From: Actinomycetota bacterium
Lineage (GTDB): Bacteria; Actinomycetota; Actinomycetes; Propionibacteriales; Propionibacteriaceae
Assembly (NCBI GenBank): GCA_016213595.1
Contig: JACRAA010000308.1
Location: 1-16,622, forward strand
DNA length: 16,622 nucleotides
Direction of reading: 5' to 3'
Positions within the stretch are counted from its first letter, which is position 1, and every line of letters starts with the position of its first letter. Shown piece by piece: positions 1 through 7,081 of this stretch. The notes beneath the pieces were generated by a model. It saw only the letters and a program-made list of their open reading frames with translations, had not been told where the DNA came from and did no database searches. The translations under genes were made by a program, and so were the position numbers.

Positions 1-231
1 GAGGTTGGCCCTCGGCAGCTCAGGCAGCTCCTGGGCGACGACATCGAGGTACGCGGCTCCGGCGCACACGAGGATCTGCTCGTCGGGCACAACACCTGCG
101 ACACGTTCGTACGCGATCCTCAGCAGCGAGGTGCCGTCGATGAGGCGGAGCAGCTGCTTCGGCATCCCGTGCCGGGACAGCGGCCACAGCCGGGTGCCGG
201 CCCCACCGGCCATGATGACGACGTAGCGCAT
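1..231 (-). CDS. manC: Mannose-1-phosphate guanylyltransferase, N-terminal 77 residues (partial)
   Basis: This gene runs off the left edge, so only the first 77 codons are present. The protein would make GDP-mannose from mannose-1-phosphate and GTP in the cytoplasm, supplying mannosyl donors for envelope glycans. The start shows the nucleotidyltransferase signature: a short beta strand (MRYVVIMAGG) followed by GAGTRLWPLSR at residues 10-20 and then PKQLLRL at 24-30, the pattern of sugar-phosphate guanylyltransferases. The ATG at 231 lies only 7 bases from a TAGGCT box and has no Shine-Dalgarno sequence, so the transcript may be leaderless. It is divergent from the TIGR03089 gene. The family call is firm. 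Mannose specificity rests on the RLWPLSR-PKQ form of the motif. The symbol is by family and could differ in this lineage. Confidence 0.88.
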   Translation of the reverse strand, partial: MRYVVIMAGGAGTRLWPLSRHGMPKQLLRLIDGTSLLRIAYERVAGVVPDEQILVCAGAAYLDVVAQELPELPRANL

Positions 232-300
232 GGGCGGCAGCCTACGGCGGGCGGCTCCGACGGATGCGGCGGGACGCGGCGTGCCGTCTACGCTGACGCC
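232..300. promoter_or_regulatory. Back-to-back candidate leaderless promoters between manC and the TIGR03089 gene
   Basis: The 69-base divergent gap has no Shine-Dalgarno sequence before either start codon. On the plus strand TACGCT (289-294) lies 6 bases before the ATG at 301. On the minus strand TAGGCT (plus-strand 239-244) lies 7 bases before the ATG at 231. A TANNNT box about 6-7 bases upstream of a start codon is the known pattern of leaderless actinobacterial transcripts. No convincing -35 element was found for either. Confidence 0.42.
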
Positions 301-990
301 ATGACAGCGCTCGTCGCGGCCCTGGTTCGGCGTGCCGGACGCGACGGCGGCCGCCCCCTGGTCACGTACTACGACCTCGCCTCCGTCGCCCGTACGGAGC
401 TGTCCGGCCGTACGTTCGCGAACTGGGCCGACAAGACCTACCACCTCCTTGTCGAGCTGGATGTGCTCCCCGGTGACGAGGTGGCGATGCCGCTCGCCGC
501 CAGCCATCCCGGTCACTGGGTGACGCTCGCGCTGATGGCCGGCGCCTGGCAGGCAGGGGCAGTGGTCGTGCCGAGCGCGACCCCCGACGCGGCAGTGACC
601 GTAGTGGGTCCCGGCGAGGTGGGCCTCGAGGCGCAGGGCGTCGTGCTCGCCTGCTCGCTCCATCCGCTCGGGTTCGGGTTCTCGGACCCCCTCCCGGCGG
701 GCGTGGTCGACTTCTCCGTCGAGGTACGCAGCCAGCCCGACGCCCATGCCGCCGAGCCTGTCCCGGAGTCAGCCCTGGGCTGGCGCGACGGCGAGCGCAT
801 GCTGAGCCATGCCGACCTCGCCGCCATTCCTCCGGTTCCGGCCCGTAAGCTCGTCCGGCCCACGACACCGCTTGCCACCGTGACGGCTGCGTACCTCGGG
901 CCCCTTCTCGGCGGTGGTTCTGCCGTCGTGGTGGCCGGCGACGACGAGACCGCCCTCACCCGCATCGCCCGCGAGGAGCGGGTCGGCTAG
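301..990 (+). CDS. TIGR03089 family protein (AMP-binding-enzyme-like, function unknown)
   Basis: This is a 229-residue protein resembling the actinobacterial TIGR03089 family, which is related to the N-terminal part of acyl-CoA synthetases and has no established function. Visible features are an N-terminal MTALVAALVRRAG helix, a PLVTYYD segment, GRTFANWADKTYHLL (a region aligned in AMP-binding enzymes with the start of the fold) and the terminal TRIAREERV segment typical of the family end. I see no ATP-binding P-loop of the STGTTGxPKG type, so adenylating activity is doubtful. The reading frame is open upstream to 169, but the ATG at 301 was chosen because the family begins there and a TACGCT box lies 6 bases before it. 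It is divergent from manC. In related genomes it is commonly near LCP and sugar-nucleotide genes, which suggests an envelope role (inference). Confidence 0.82.
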   Translation: MTALVAALVRRAGRDGGRPLVTYYDLASVARTELSGRTFANWADKTYHLLVELDVLPGDEVAMPLAASHPGHWVTLALMAGAWQAGAVVVPSATPDAAVTVVGPGEVGLEAQGVVLACSLHPLGFGFSDPLPAGVVDFSVEVRSQPDAHAAEPVPESALGWRDGERMLSHADLAAIPPVPARKLVRPTTPLATVTAAYLGPLLGGGSAVVVAGDDETALTRIAREERVG

Positions 991-1004
991 CTCCAGCGCT
1001 GGAG
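991..1004 (+). terminator. Small palindrome directly after the TIGR03089 stop codon
   Basis: CTCCAGCGCTGGAG is a perfect 14-base palindrome beginning at the base after the TAG stop. It can fold as a 5-bp stem with a GCGC loop. There is no T-run, so termination is only a possibility. The rest of 1005-1140 holds no gene I can support. Another small imperfect palindrome, GGAAGG-A-CCTTCC, lies at 1110-1122. Confidence 0.3.
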
Positions 1005-1140
1005 TCGGGAGGGGGATCAGCTCGCCGCCCAGATCGGGCCGCCCGACGAAGGGCCAGTTGGTGTCGAGACACGCCGTACCGACCGCGCGTGTCGTGGCCT
1101 TTCGTGGATGGAAGGACCTTCCGCCGCGAGAACGCACACA

Positions 1141-1180
1141 ACAGGGCCACCGGGGGTACGTACCCGCGCGGTGGCCCTGT
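1141..1180 (-). terminator. Strong hairpin closing the mannoside-transport operon
   Basis: A perfect 12-bp inverted repeat (1141-1152 ACAGGGCCACCG with 1169-1180) encloses a 16-base loop that contains a second self-complementary core, GGGTACGTACCC (1154-1165). It lies 13 bases past the stop of the last ATPase gene read on the minus strand. The following minus-strand bases are only mildly T-rich, as is common for actinobacterial terminators. It also separates this operon from the convergent TIGR03089 gene and may work in both directions. Confidence 0.75.
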
Positions 1181-1193
1181 GGACTGTGCTGCG

Positions 1194-2027
1194 TCAGTTG
1201 TTACGGGACTTCAGGCTGCCCTTCAGGTCGGGGACGTCGGCCAGCAGGCGCTTCGTGTAGGCGTTCTGCGGGTTGAAGATGACGTCGTCCGTCAGGCCGC
1301 GCTCCACGACCAGGCCGTTCTCCATCACCACTACTTCGTCGGCGAGGTAGCAGGCCTGGCCGATGTCGTGCGTGATGAACAGGACCGTGAGGCCCAGACG
1401 GTCGCGAAGGTCCTGGAGCACGTTGAGCGCACTCACGCGCAGCGACGCGTCGAGCATCGAGGTCGCCTCGTCGGCCAGGAGCACCTTCGGGTTCATCATC
1501 AGCGCTCGGGCGATCATGACGCGCTGGCGCTGTCCGCCGGACAGCTGGTGCGGGAACTTGTTGACCGCGTCGCGGGACTTGAGGCCCACATAGCTGAGGC
1601 AGCGCTCGATGAGCTCGTCGAGCGACTCGTCACCCTGCTTCGCCGACATCCGGCGCCGCAGCGTCTGACCCACCGTGAAGAACTGGTTGAACGACGAGAA
1701 CGGGTCCTGGAACACCGCCTGGACGTCGCGCCAGTACGCCCGGAGCTCGGACCCCTTGATGTTGGTCACGTCCTTGCCGAGGTACTTGATCGTGCCGCTG
1801 GTGACCGGCATCAGCCGCAGCAGCATCCGCGCCAGGGTGGACTTGCCGGACCCTGACTCCCCCACGACGGCGAGGACCTTGCCGGCGTGGAAGTCGACGC
1901 TCACGTTGTCGACCGCGGTGATGTGGCCGCCTGCGACCTTGAACTCCTTGACGACGTTGACGGCGGACAGGACGGGTACGGACCCGTCCGACGCCACAGC
2001 CTCGTTCTGGCTGGATGTTGCGGTCAT
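1194..2027 (-). CDS. ABC transporter ATPase, OppF/DppF-type (second ATPase of mannoside importer)
   Basis: This 277-residue cytoplasmic ATPase drives the Opp/Dpp-family importer encoded upstream. Visible motifs are Walker A GESGSGKS (56-63), Q-loop Gln107 in VFQDPFSS, signature LSGGQRQRV (162-170), Walker B VLLADE (182-187) followed by ATSMLDAS, and switch His220 in FITHD. The ATSMLD D-loop region replaces the usual PTSALD; such variants occur in Opp-type sugar transporters. It lacks the cysteine-rich oligopeptide-transporter C-terminal domain of its partner and stops about 55 residues after the switch. The ATG at 2027 overlaps the upstream stop (ATGA) and is preceded by GGAGGTG. It is the last gene of the operon, with a hairpin right behind it. 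Substrate specificity is inferred from the adjacent mannosidase; the ATPase alone would fit a peptide importer equally well. Confidence 0.9.
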   Translation of the reverse strand: MTATSSQNEAVASDGSVPVLSAVNVVKEFKVAGGHITAVDNVSVDFHAGKVLAVVGESGSGKSTLARMLLRLMPVTSGTIKYLGKDVTNIKGSELRAYWRDVQAVFQDPFSSFNQFFTVGQTLRRRMSAKQGDESLDELIERCLSYVGLKSRDAVNKFPHQLSGGQRQRVMIARALMMNPKVLLADEATSMLDASLRVSALNVLQDLRDRLGLTVLFITHDIGQACYLADEVVVMENGLVVERGLTDDVIFNPQNAYTKRLLADVPDLKGSLKSRNN

Positions 2028-3052
2028 ACCGTGGTCACCTCCAGAGGAACTCGGACGCCGGGGTTCTTCTCAGCCCACCAGCACGCGACCTGGTGGTTGC
2101 CCTCGTCGAGGAAGGCAGGCTCCTTGGTCACGCACTCGCTCATCGCGAACGGGCAGCGCGGGTGGAACCGGCACCCGGACGGCGGGTTCGCGAGGCTTGG
2201 CGGCGAGCCGGGGATGCCCAGCACGTGCTTGTGCCGCGTCTCCTCCGTCGGGTCGAGCACCGCGTTCAGGAGGGCCGCGGTGTAAGGGTGCCGGGCGGTG
2301 TGGACGAGGTCCTCGGTGCGCCCGTTCTCCACGATCTTGCCCGCGTACATGATCGCGAGGCGGTCCGTGACCATGGACAGCACCGGCAGGTCGTGGGTGA
2401 TGAAGATGACCCCCCGCATGATCCGCATCTCGATCATCTGCAGCAGCATCTCGATGAGCTGCTTCTGGCTCGACACGTCGAGGGCAGAGGTCGGCTCGTC
2501 GGCGATGAGCAGCTTCGGGTCGAGCAGCGTGGAGATGACGGTGACCATCCGCTGCTTCATGCCGCCGGACAGCTGGTGCGCGTACTGGTCGAGCACCCGC
2601 GTCGGCATGGAGAGCATCTTGAGCCGGTCGGAGGCCCGGTCCATCGCCTCGGCCTTGGTCACGTTCTTGTCGTGGGCCGCCATGACGTCGTGGACCAGGT
2701 CCCTGATCCGCAGCGTCGGGCTGATGGCGTTCATGGCGCCCTGGGGCAGCAAGGACACAGTCGCGCCACGGTAGGGCCGGTGAAGGTTGTTCGACTCCCT
2801 CGAGAGGGTCGTCATGTCGATCACCTGGCCGTCGATCTCCATCGACCCGGCGATCGTGTACAGCGGCGGGTTGGCGATGAGGGCCAGTGCGTTGCCCAGT
2901 GTCGTCTTCCCGCAGCCGGACTCGCCGGCCAGACCCACGATCTGGCCTTCCGGCACCTCGAGGGTGACGTTGTCGACAGCGGGCACGTCCTGCCCCGAGT
3001 CGGCCGCGTACACGGCCGTCACGTTGGAGGCCCTCATCAAGATGTTGCTCAC
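2024..3052 (-). CDS. ABC transporter ATPase, OppD/DppD-type (first ATPase of mannoside importer)
   Basis: This 342-residue ATPase pairs with the downstream OppF-like protein. It has Walker A GESGCGKT (43-50), a Q-loop in LLPQGAMNAISP (Gln104), signature LSGGMKQRM (161-169), Walker B LLIADEPTSALD (181-192) and switch His220. The C-terminal oligo_HPY region is present: HPYTAALL (255-262), IPGSPPSL (280-287) and a four-cysteine set at 294, 300, 307 and 324 (GCRFHPRCPF, SEC, ACWW). In some Dpp/Opp ATPases these cysteines bind an iron-sulfur cluster; here that is inference. The GTG start at 3052 overlaps the permease stop (GTGA) and has GAGG 7 bases upstream, so translation is probably coupled on both sides. 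The length is normal for the family. Confidence 0.91.
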   Translation of the reverse strand: MSNILMRASNVTAVYAADSGQDVPAVDNVTLEVPEGQIVGLAGESGCGKTTLGNALALIANPPLYTIAGSMEIDGQVIDMTTLSRESNNLHRPYRGATVSLLPQGAMNAISPTLRIRDLVHDVMAAHDKNVTKAEAMDRASDRLKMLSMPTRVLDQYAHQLSGGMKQRMVTVISTLLDPKLLIADEPTSALDVSSQKQLIEMLLQMIEMRIMRGVIFITHDLPVLSMVTDRLAIMYAGKIVENGRTEDLVHTARHPYTAALLNAVLDPTEETRHKHVLGIPGSPPSLANPPSGCRFHPRCPFAMSECVTKEPAFLDEGNHQVACWWAEKNPGVRVPLEVTTV

Positions 3053-4077
3053 GAAAGAACCTCGACCTTCTCGTTCTGCTGCGCCAGCTTGCGGGCCGTC
3101 TCAGCCCGACGTGCGGCGGCCTTGGCAAGGTTCTTCTTCTTGCCACGCCGCAGCCTCGGGTTGAACACCTCATCGAGAGAGGACTGGAGGTACAGCAGGC
3201 TGAAGCTGATCAGGGTCAGGATGATCGTCGGCGGCAGGAAGGCCCACCAGGCGCCGGTGGAGACCGCCTGGAACGCGAGCGCCCAGTGCAGCTCGATACC
3301 CAGCGAGTCCGTGCCCGAGGGCCCCAGACCCAGCATCGACAGCGTCGACTCCGCGAGGATGGCGCTGGCCAGCTGGAGAACCCAGGCCATGACGACGTAG
3401 CTCGCGAGGTAGGGCAGCACGTCGCGGATCAGGATGCTGGGCGTTCCCGCCCCCGACAGCTTGGCGATGTCGATGTGCTCCCGGGTCGCGACCGAGCTCG
3501 CCTGCGCTCGTACGGCTCGGGCCGTCCAGGGCCAGGATGTGATGCCGATGACCAGCGCAAGACCCCCGATGCCCTTGAGGAAACCGACGTTCGTGTGCTG
3601 CAGCGACATCGAGATGAGGATCAGCACCACGATCGACGGGATGGCCACCACGATGTTCGTGATGCCCATCAGGAGCTCTTCGAACCAGCCGCCTACATAG
3701 CCGGCCAGGATGCCGATGAGCACGCCGATGAACACCGCGAGGGTGCCGGCCAACAGGCCGTTGAGCAGAGAGTTGCGCGTGCTGTTCATGAGTACGGCGA
3801 TGATGTCGTGGCCGAAGTTGTCCGTGCCGAGGAGGTGCGCCGCGCTGGGCTCGTCGTACAGCGACCCCACCTTCAGCGAGCTCTTGTACGGGTACACGAA
3901 CGGGCCCACCTCGGCCATGAGCACGATCAGAAAGATGATCGTGAGGGCGACCCACATGCGGGGGCCGAAGTTCAGGTTGCGCCACGAGGGACGCGTGGTG
4001 GCCGTGACCTGGCTTCCGGGACCGGGCTTGGGCTCGGCCTCTTCCGCGAGGATGGCTGACTGCGGGACGTTGGTCAT
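3049..4077 (-). CDS. ABC transporter permease, OppC/DppC-type
   Basis: This is a 342-residue inner-membrane permease. A cytosolic N-terminus of about 40 residues is followed by a first membrane segment (about 41-60), then LGTDNFGHDI (83-92), the conserved motif preceding the transport domain, further hydrophobic segments at roughly 104-126, 137-158, 171-187, 225-245 and 276-298, and the ATPase-coupling loop around AKLSGAGTPSILIRDVLP (205-222). The end of that domain reads AILAESTLSMLGLG (239-252), typical of OppC proteins. I chose the ATG at 4077: it has GGGGAG about 12 bases upstream and sits 4 bases after the previous stop. An in-frame start at 4122 would overlap that gene by 41 bases. The tail after FNPRLR is unusually long and basic (about 309-342, rich in Lys, Arg and Ala), likely a helical cytosolic extension. 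Confidence 0.9.
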   Translation of the reverse strand: MTNVPQSAILAEEAEPKPGPGSQVTATTRPSWRNLNFGPRMWVALTIIFLIVLMAEVGPFVYPYKSSLKVGSLYDEPSAAHLLGTDNFGHDIIAVLMNSTRNSLLNGLLAGTLAVFIGVLIGILAGYVGGWFEELLMGITNIVVAIPSIVVLILISMSLQHTNVGFLKGIGGLALVIGITSWPWTARAVRAQASSVATREHIDIAKLSGAGTPSILIRDVLPYLASYVVMAWVLQLASAILAESTLSMLGLGPSGTDSLGIELHWALAFQAVSTGAWWAFLPPTIILTLISFSLLYLQSSLDEVFNPRLRRGKKKNLAKAAARRAETARKLAQQNEKVEVLS

Positions 4078-4081
4078 GTGA

Positions 4082-5089
4082 TCACTTCTCCCCGGACTTC
4101 GCTGCGCGGATGCGCGGGTCAATGAACCCGTAGAGGACCTCGACGAGGTAGTTGGCGACCAGGACCGCGACGGTGATGATGAGCGTCACGCCCTGGATCA
4201 CGGAGTAGTCGCTCGACGAGATCGCGCCGAAGAGGAGGTACCCCATGCCGGGGTAGCTGAACACGAGCTCCGTGATGAGTGCGCCGCCGATCATGGCGCC
4301 GATGCTCAGCGCCAGTCCCGTGATCTGCGGCAGCATGGCGTTGCGGAAGATGTATGTAGTCATCTTGCGGTCACCAATACCCAGGCTGCGGGAGTAGTTC
4401 ACGTAGTCGGACCCGAGCTCGTAGATGGCCATCGACCGCATGCCGACGGCTTGGCCGCCGACGTTGATCAACAGAAGGCTCAAGAACGGTAACCAGTAGA
4501 ACGTGGACGCGTCCGCGATGAACGCCCATGTCGGGGCCGGGCTCGTCCCCAGGGAGTAGGCGCCGCCGACGGGGAACACTCCCGCGACGACGGCTCCCAG
4601 GTACAGCAGGATGAGAGCCAGGCAGTAGTACGGTGCCGAGCTGAACACGAGGCTCGTGGTGAACACCGACTTGTCCCACCCGCCGCCCTTGTAGGCGGCG
4701 ATGGCGCCCAGAACGTTGCCGATGATCCATCCGAGCAGGATGGCCGGGACTTGGAGCGCCAGGGTCCACGGCAGGGCCTGGCTTATGAGGCTGGTCACAG
4801 GGGTTGGATAGTTCGCGAACGACTTTCCCAAGTCACCGTGGAAGATGGCCACCACGTACGTGATGAACTGCTGCCACATCGGCTTGTCGAGCCCGAACTC
4901 CCTGCTGAAGTCCTCATAGATGCGCTGTTGCGCCTCTGAGCTGAGCCCACCTTGGCCCAGCTGGGAGACGATCACATCGACCGGGTTACCCGGGATGAGC
5001 CGTGGTAGCAGAAAGTTGAGAACAACTGCTATCACGAGCGCACCCAGATACCACACGGTCTTGCGCGCCAGATAGCGACGTAGACCCAT
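4082..5089 (-). CDS. ABC transporter permease, OppB/DppB-type
   Basis: This 335-residue permease forms the channel together with the OppC-like protein. It shows the OppB pattern in order: a first membrane helix at about 13-30 leading into RLIPGNPVD (30-38), FGLDKPMWQQF (65-75), GDLGKSF (85-91), several membrane segments (about 104-131, 143-170, 199-215, 256-275, 297-318), the ATPase-coupling loop around LGSDYVNYSRSLGIGDRK (225-242) with NAMLP (250-254), YPGMGYLLF (279-287) and the C-terminal DPRIR (324-328). The ATG at 5089 has AAAGGAG 10 bases upstream. It follows the solute-binding protein gene by 46 bases and precedes the OppC-like gene by 4. It is normal in length, with no frameshift or missing motif. 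Confidence 0.91.
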   Translation of the reverse strand: MGLRRYLARKTVWYLGALVIAVVLNFLLPRLIPGNPVDVIVSQLGQGGLSSEAQQRIYEDFSREFGLDKPMWQQFITYVVAIFHGDLGKSFANYPTPVTSLISQALPWTLALQVPAILLGWIIGNVLGAIAAYKGGGWDKSVFTTSLVFSSAPYYCLALILLYLGAVVAGVFPVGGAYSLGTSPAPTWAFIADASTFYWLPFLSLLLINVGGQAVGMRSMAIYELGSDYVNYSRSLGIGDRKMTTYIFRNAMLPQITGLALSIGAMIGGALITELVFSYPGMGYLLFGAISSSDYSVIQGVTLIITVAVLVANYLVEVLYGFIDPRIRAAKSGEK

Positions 5090-5135
5090 GGCGATCCAAC
5101 TCCTTTGTTAGTCGACCGTCAGAAGACCAGCGAAC

Positions 5136-6944
5136 TCAGCCGGCGATCTTCTTGATCTTGTACATCCACGTGTTACCCGCTCCACGGAACATCGGCGGGG
5201 CATAGGTGTTCTTCTCGTCGGGCCAGTTGTAGAAGTTCAGCGCGGAGTACTCGTAGAACTCGTCCGGCCGGTACATGGTCGGGCACATCGGGATCTCCTT
5301 GCGGTACAGCGCGTCGAGCTTGTCGTACGCGGCCTTCTTGGCCGTGTCGTCAGCTGCCTGAGCTGCGGCCGTGAGGAGGGCCTCGACGTCCGGGTTGGTC
5401 CAACGGCCGTAGTTCGCGAAGGCGGTCGAGCCGACCGGCTTCATCTCTGCCTGGCTCAGGACGTCCTTGAAGCGCGCCCACGGCGATGCCGGGTTCACGC
5501 CCGCGACGTACCAGTGACCGAGGTCGAAGTTGCCGCCCTGGATGGCCTGGGTCACCTCGGCCTGCTGCGGGAAGTTGGTCGCGACGTCGATCCCGATGGC
5601 CTTGCAGCTCGACGCGATGATCTCGCAGGAGGCGTTCCAGTCGGTCCAGCCGGTGGGGGTGATGATCTTCCACGGGCCGAGGCGGACGCCGTCGAGCACA
5701 TAGATCCCGTCGCTGCCCTTCTTGGCACCCGCGTCGGTCAGCAGCTTCTCGGCAGCAGCCTTGTCGTACTTCCAGCCGTTGGCCGTGGCGTCGGACTGGT
5801 TGAAGAACTTGCCCTCAGCGCCGGTCGGCAGGATCAGCGACGGCTGGACGGTGCCGGAGTAGCCGGACATCGCGGTGTCGGAGATCGACGCGTAGTCGAT
5901 GGCGGTGGCGATGGCCCTGCGGACGACCGGGTTCTTCAGGCCGGGCTTGGTGCAGTTGAAGACCAGCATCGGCATGCTGCCCGGGATGTAGTACGGCTTG
6001 CTCTTGAGGTACGTCCCGGTCGGCTTGCCGGCCTCCCACGTCTTCCAGATCTGGCTCTGGAACGTCTGAGCGATGTCGAGACCACCGTTGGCGAACTGGA
6101 GGTTGGCGTCCTCGTTGCCCTTGAAGATCGGGTGGATGATCGTGTTCATGACCGGCAGGCCACCGTAGAAAGTCTTGCCCCAGTAGCTGTCGTTGCGCTT
6201 GAGCACGACCTGCGTCTGGTCAGCGGTGTCGACCTTGAACGGGCCCGTTCCGACCGGGTTGGTCATGATCTCGGTGGCGAGCTTGTCAGCCGCGACTGCC
6301 GAGAAGACCTTCTGCGGGACGATGTAGGACTCGGTGAGGAGGCGGAGCACCTGGCCGACGTTCTTCTTGGTCTGGTTGACCTTGATGACGAGCGTCTTGT
6401 CGTCGGTCGCGTCGATGGAGTCGGCGGCCTGGAAGAAGGAGGCCACCGTGACACCGGCGTTGGTCTTGCCGATGTTGAACGAGAACGCCGCGTCCTTGGC
6501 GGTGCACGGCGAGCCGTCGTTGAACGTGATGCCGTCCTGCATGGTCAGCGTGACCGTGCTCGTGCCGTCGACCTTGTAGGACTTCGCGAGGCCGGGCATG
6601 ACCTCACCAGTGAGGATGTTCCAGCGGAGCAGGGTCTCGTACACGATCTGCATGACGTTGTTGCTGGCGGGCCAGGCAGCCGTGGGGGAGAACGGGTTGT
6701 ACGTGGTGGGCGGGCCCCACTGGAAGCCTGCGATGAACAGGGTGTCCGCGTTCTGGGCGCGGCCCTTGCCGACCTGGCCGTTGTTGCCGATGCCCGGCAG
6801 GCTGCCCTTGGCGCCACTGCCCGAAGCACCACCGGTGCTCGCGGTCTTGCTGGAGCACGCGGCAAGAGCCACGCCGCCAGCCACCACGCCACCGAGCTTG
6901 AACAGCGATCGGCGGGACGGGGTGGAGAAGACTGAATCCGACAT
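5136..6944 (-). CDS. Solute-binding lipoprotein, SBP family 5 (probable beta-mannoside receptor)
   Basis: This 602-residue extracellular binding protein should capture the substrate and hand it to the Opp-type permeases. The N-terminus carries a twin-arginine-like motif, SRRSLFK (10-16), then a hydrophobic stretch and a lipobox ending in LAAC with Cys30, followed by a Ser/Gly/Lys-rich linker. This fits Tat-exported, lipid-anchored display on the outer face of the membrane. The mature part shows SBP_bac_5 features, such as PPTTYNPFSP near residues 77-86 and internal repeats of the fold to the C-terminal MYKIKKIAG. The ATG at 6944 has CGGAGG with a 5-base spacer. The family normally includes peptide, nickel and oligosaccharide receptors. 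The neighbouring mannosidase points to a manno-oligosaccharide or other beta-mannoside, but the sequence does not fix the ligand. Confidence 0.9.
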   Translation of the reverse strand: MSDSVFSTPSRRSLFKLGGVVAGGVALAACSSKTASTGGASGSGAKGSLPGIGNNGQVGKGRAQNADTLFIAGFQWGPPTTYNPFSPTAAWPASNNVMQIVYETLLRWNILTGEVMPGLAKSYKVDGTSTVTLTMQDGITFNDGSPCTAKDAAFSFNIGKTNAGVTVASFFQAADSIDATDDKTLVIKVNQTKKNVGQVLRLLTESYIVPQKVFSAVAADKLATEIMTNPVGTGPFKVDTADQTQVVLKRNDSYWGKTFYGGLPVMNTIIHPIFKGNEDANLQFANGGLDIAQTFQSQIWKTWEAGKPTGTYLKSKPYYIPGSMPMLVFNCTKPGLKNPVVRRAIATAIDYASISDTAMSGYSGTVQPSLILPTGAEGKFFNQSDATANGWKYDKAAAEKLLTDAGAKKGSDGIYVLDGVRLGPWKIITPTGWTDWNASCEIIASSCKAIGIDVATNFPQQAEVTQAIQGGNFDLGHWYVAGVNPASPWARFKDVLSQAEMKPVGSTAFANYGRWTNPDVEALLTAAAQAADDTAKKAAYDKLDALYRKEIPMCPTMYRPDEFYEYSALNFYNWPDEKNTYAPPMFRGAGNTWMYKIKKIAG

Positions 6945-6962
6945 TGTTACCTCCGTTGGTTT

Positions 6963-6978
6963 GGCCCGGCGTTGGGCC
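6963..6978 (-). other. Short stem-loop before the solute-binding protein ribosome-binding site
   Basis: GGCCC (6963-6967) and GGGCC (6974-6978) can form a 5-bp stem with a 6-base loop, ending 8 bases upstream of the GGAGG that serves the lipoprotein gene. It may affect mRNA stability or access to the ribosome-binding site. The stem is short and could occur by chance. Confidence 0.2.
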
Positions 6979-7036
6979 CTTCAATGACTGGAATACAAGG
7001 TGTGATGCGATTTGCCATGTTGTTTACGGAGCGGCT

Positions 7037-7060
7037 GCGTGTCGGCTTCTGTGCCGACGC
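7037..7060 (-). other. Intercistronic hairpin between mannosidase and lipoprotein genes
   Basis: GTCGGC (7041-7046) and GCCGAC (7053-7058) form a 6-bp stem with a 6-base loop, which can be lengthened through a bulge to the flanking GC bases. It lies 22 bases past the mannosidase stop within the 137-base gap, the largest gap inside the operon. Possible roles are partial termination or mRNA processing and protection that would set the transporter-to-enzyme ratio. No strong T-run follows. The bases between it and the next gene (about 6980-7030) are more A/T-rich than their surroundings and could hold a second promoter, but I cannot name convincing -10 and -35 boxes. Confidence 0.35.
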
Positions 7061-7081
7061 CGCGATTGTGTCAGGCCACCG

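Noticed and set aside
769..1137. Minus-strand frame whose 5' part covers the gap after TIGR03089 and includes a plausible-looking NWPFVGRPDLGGEL stretch
   Set aside because: It continues antisense into the TIGR03089 gene, has no recognisable family and lies beyond the operon terminator; a gene remnant cannot be excluded but is not supported.
2015..3400. Plus-strand open frame of about 460 codons opposite both the OppD and OppC genes
   Set aside because: Spans two real genes whose motifs are intact; His/Arg/Val-rich shadow sequence.
5514..6935. Long plus-strand open frame opposite the lipoprotein gene
   Set aside because: Low-complexity Val/Glu/Arg/Asp/Leu shadow of the SBP gene with no recognisable domain.
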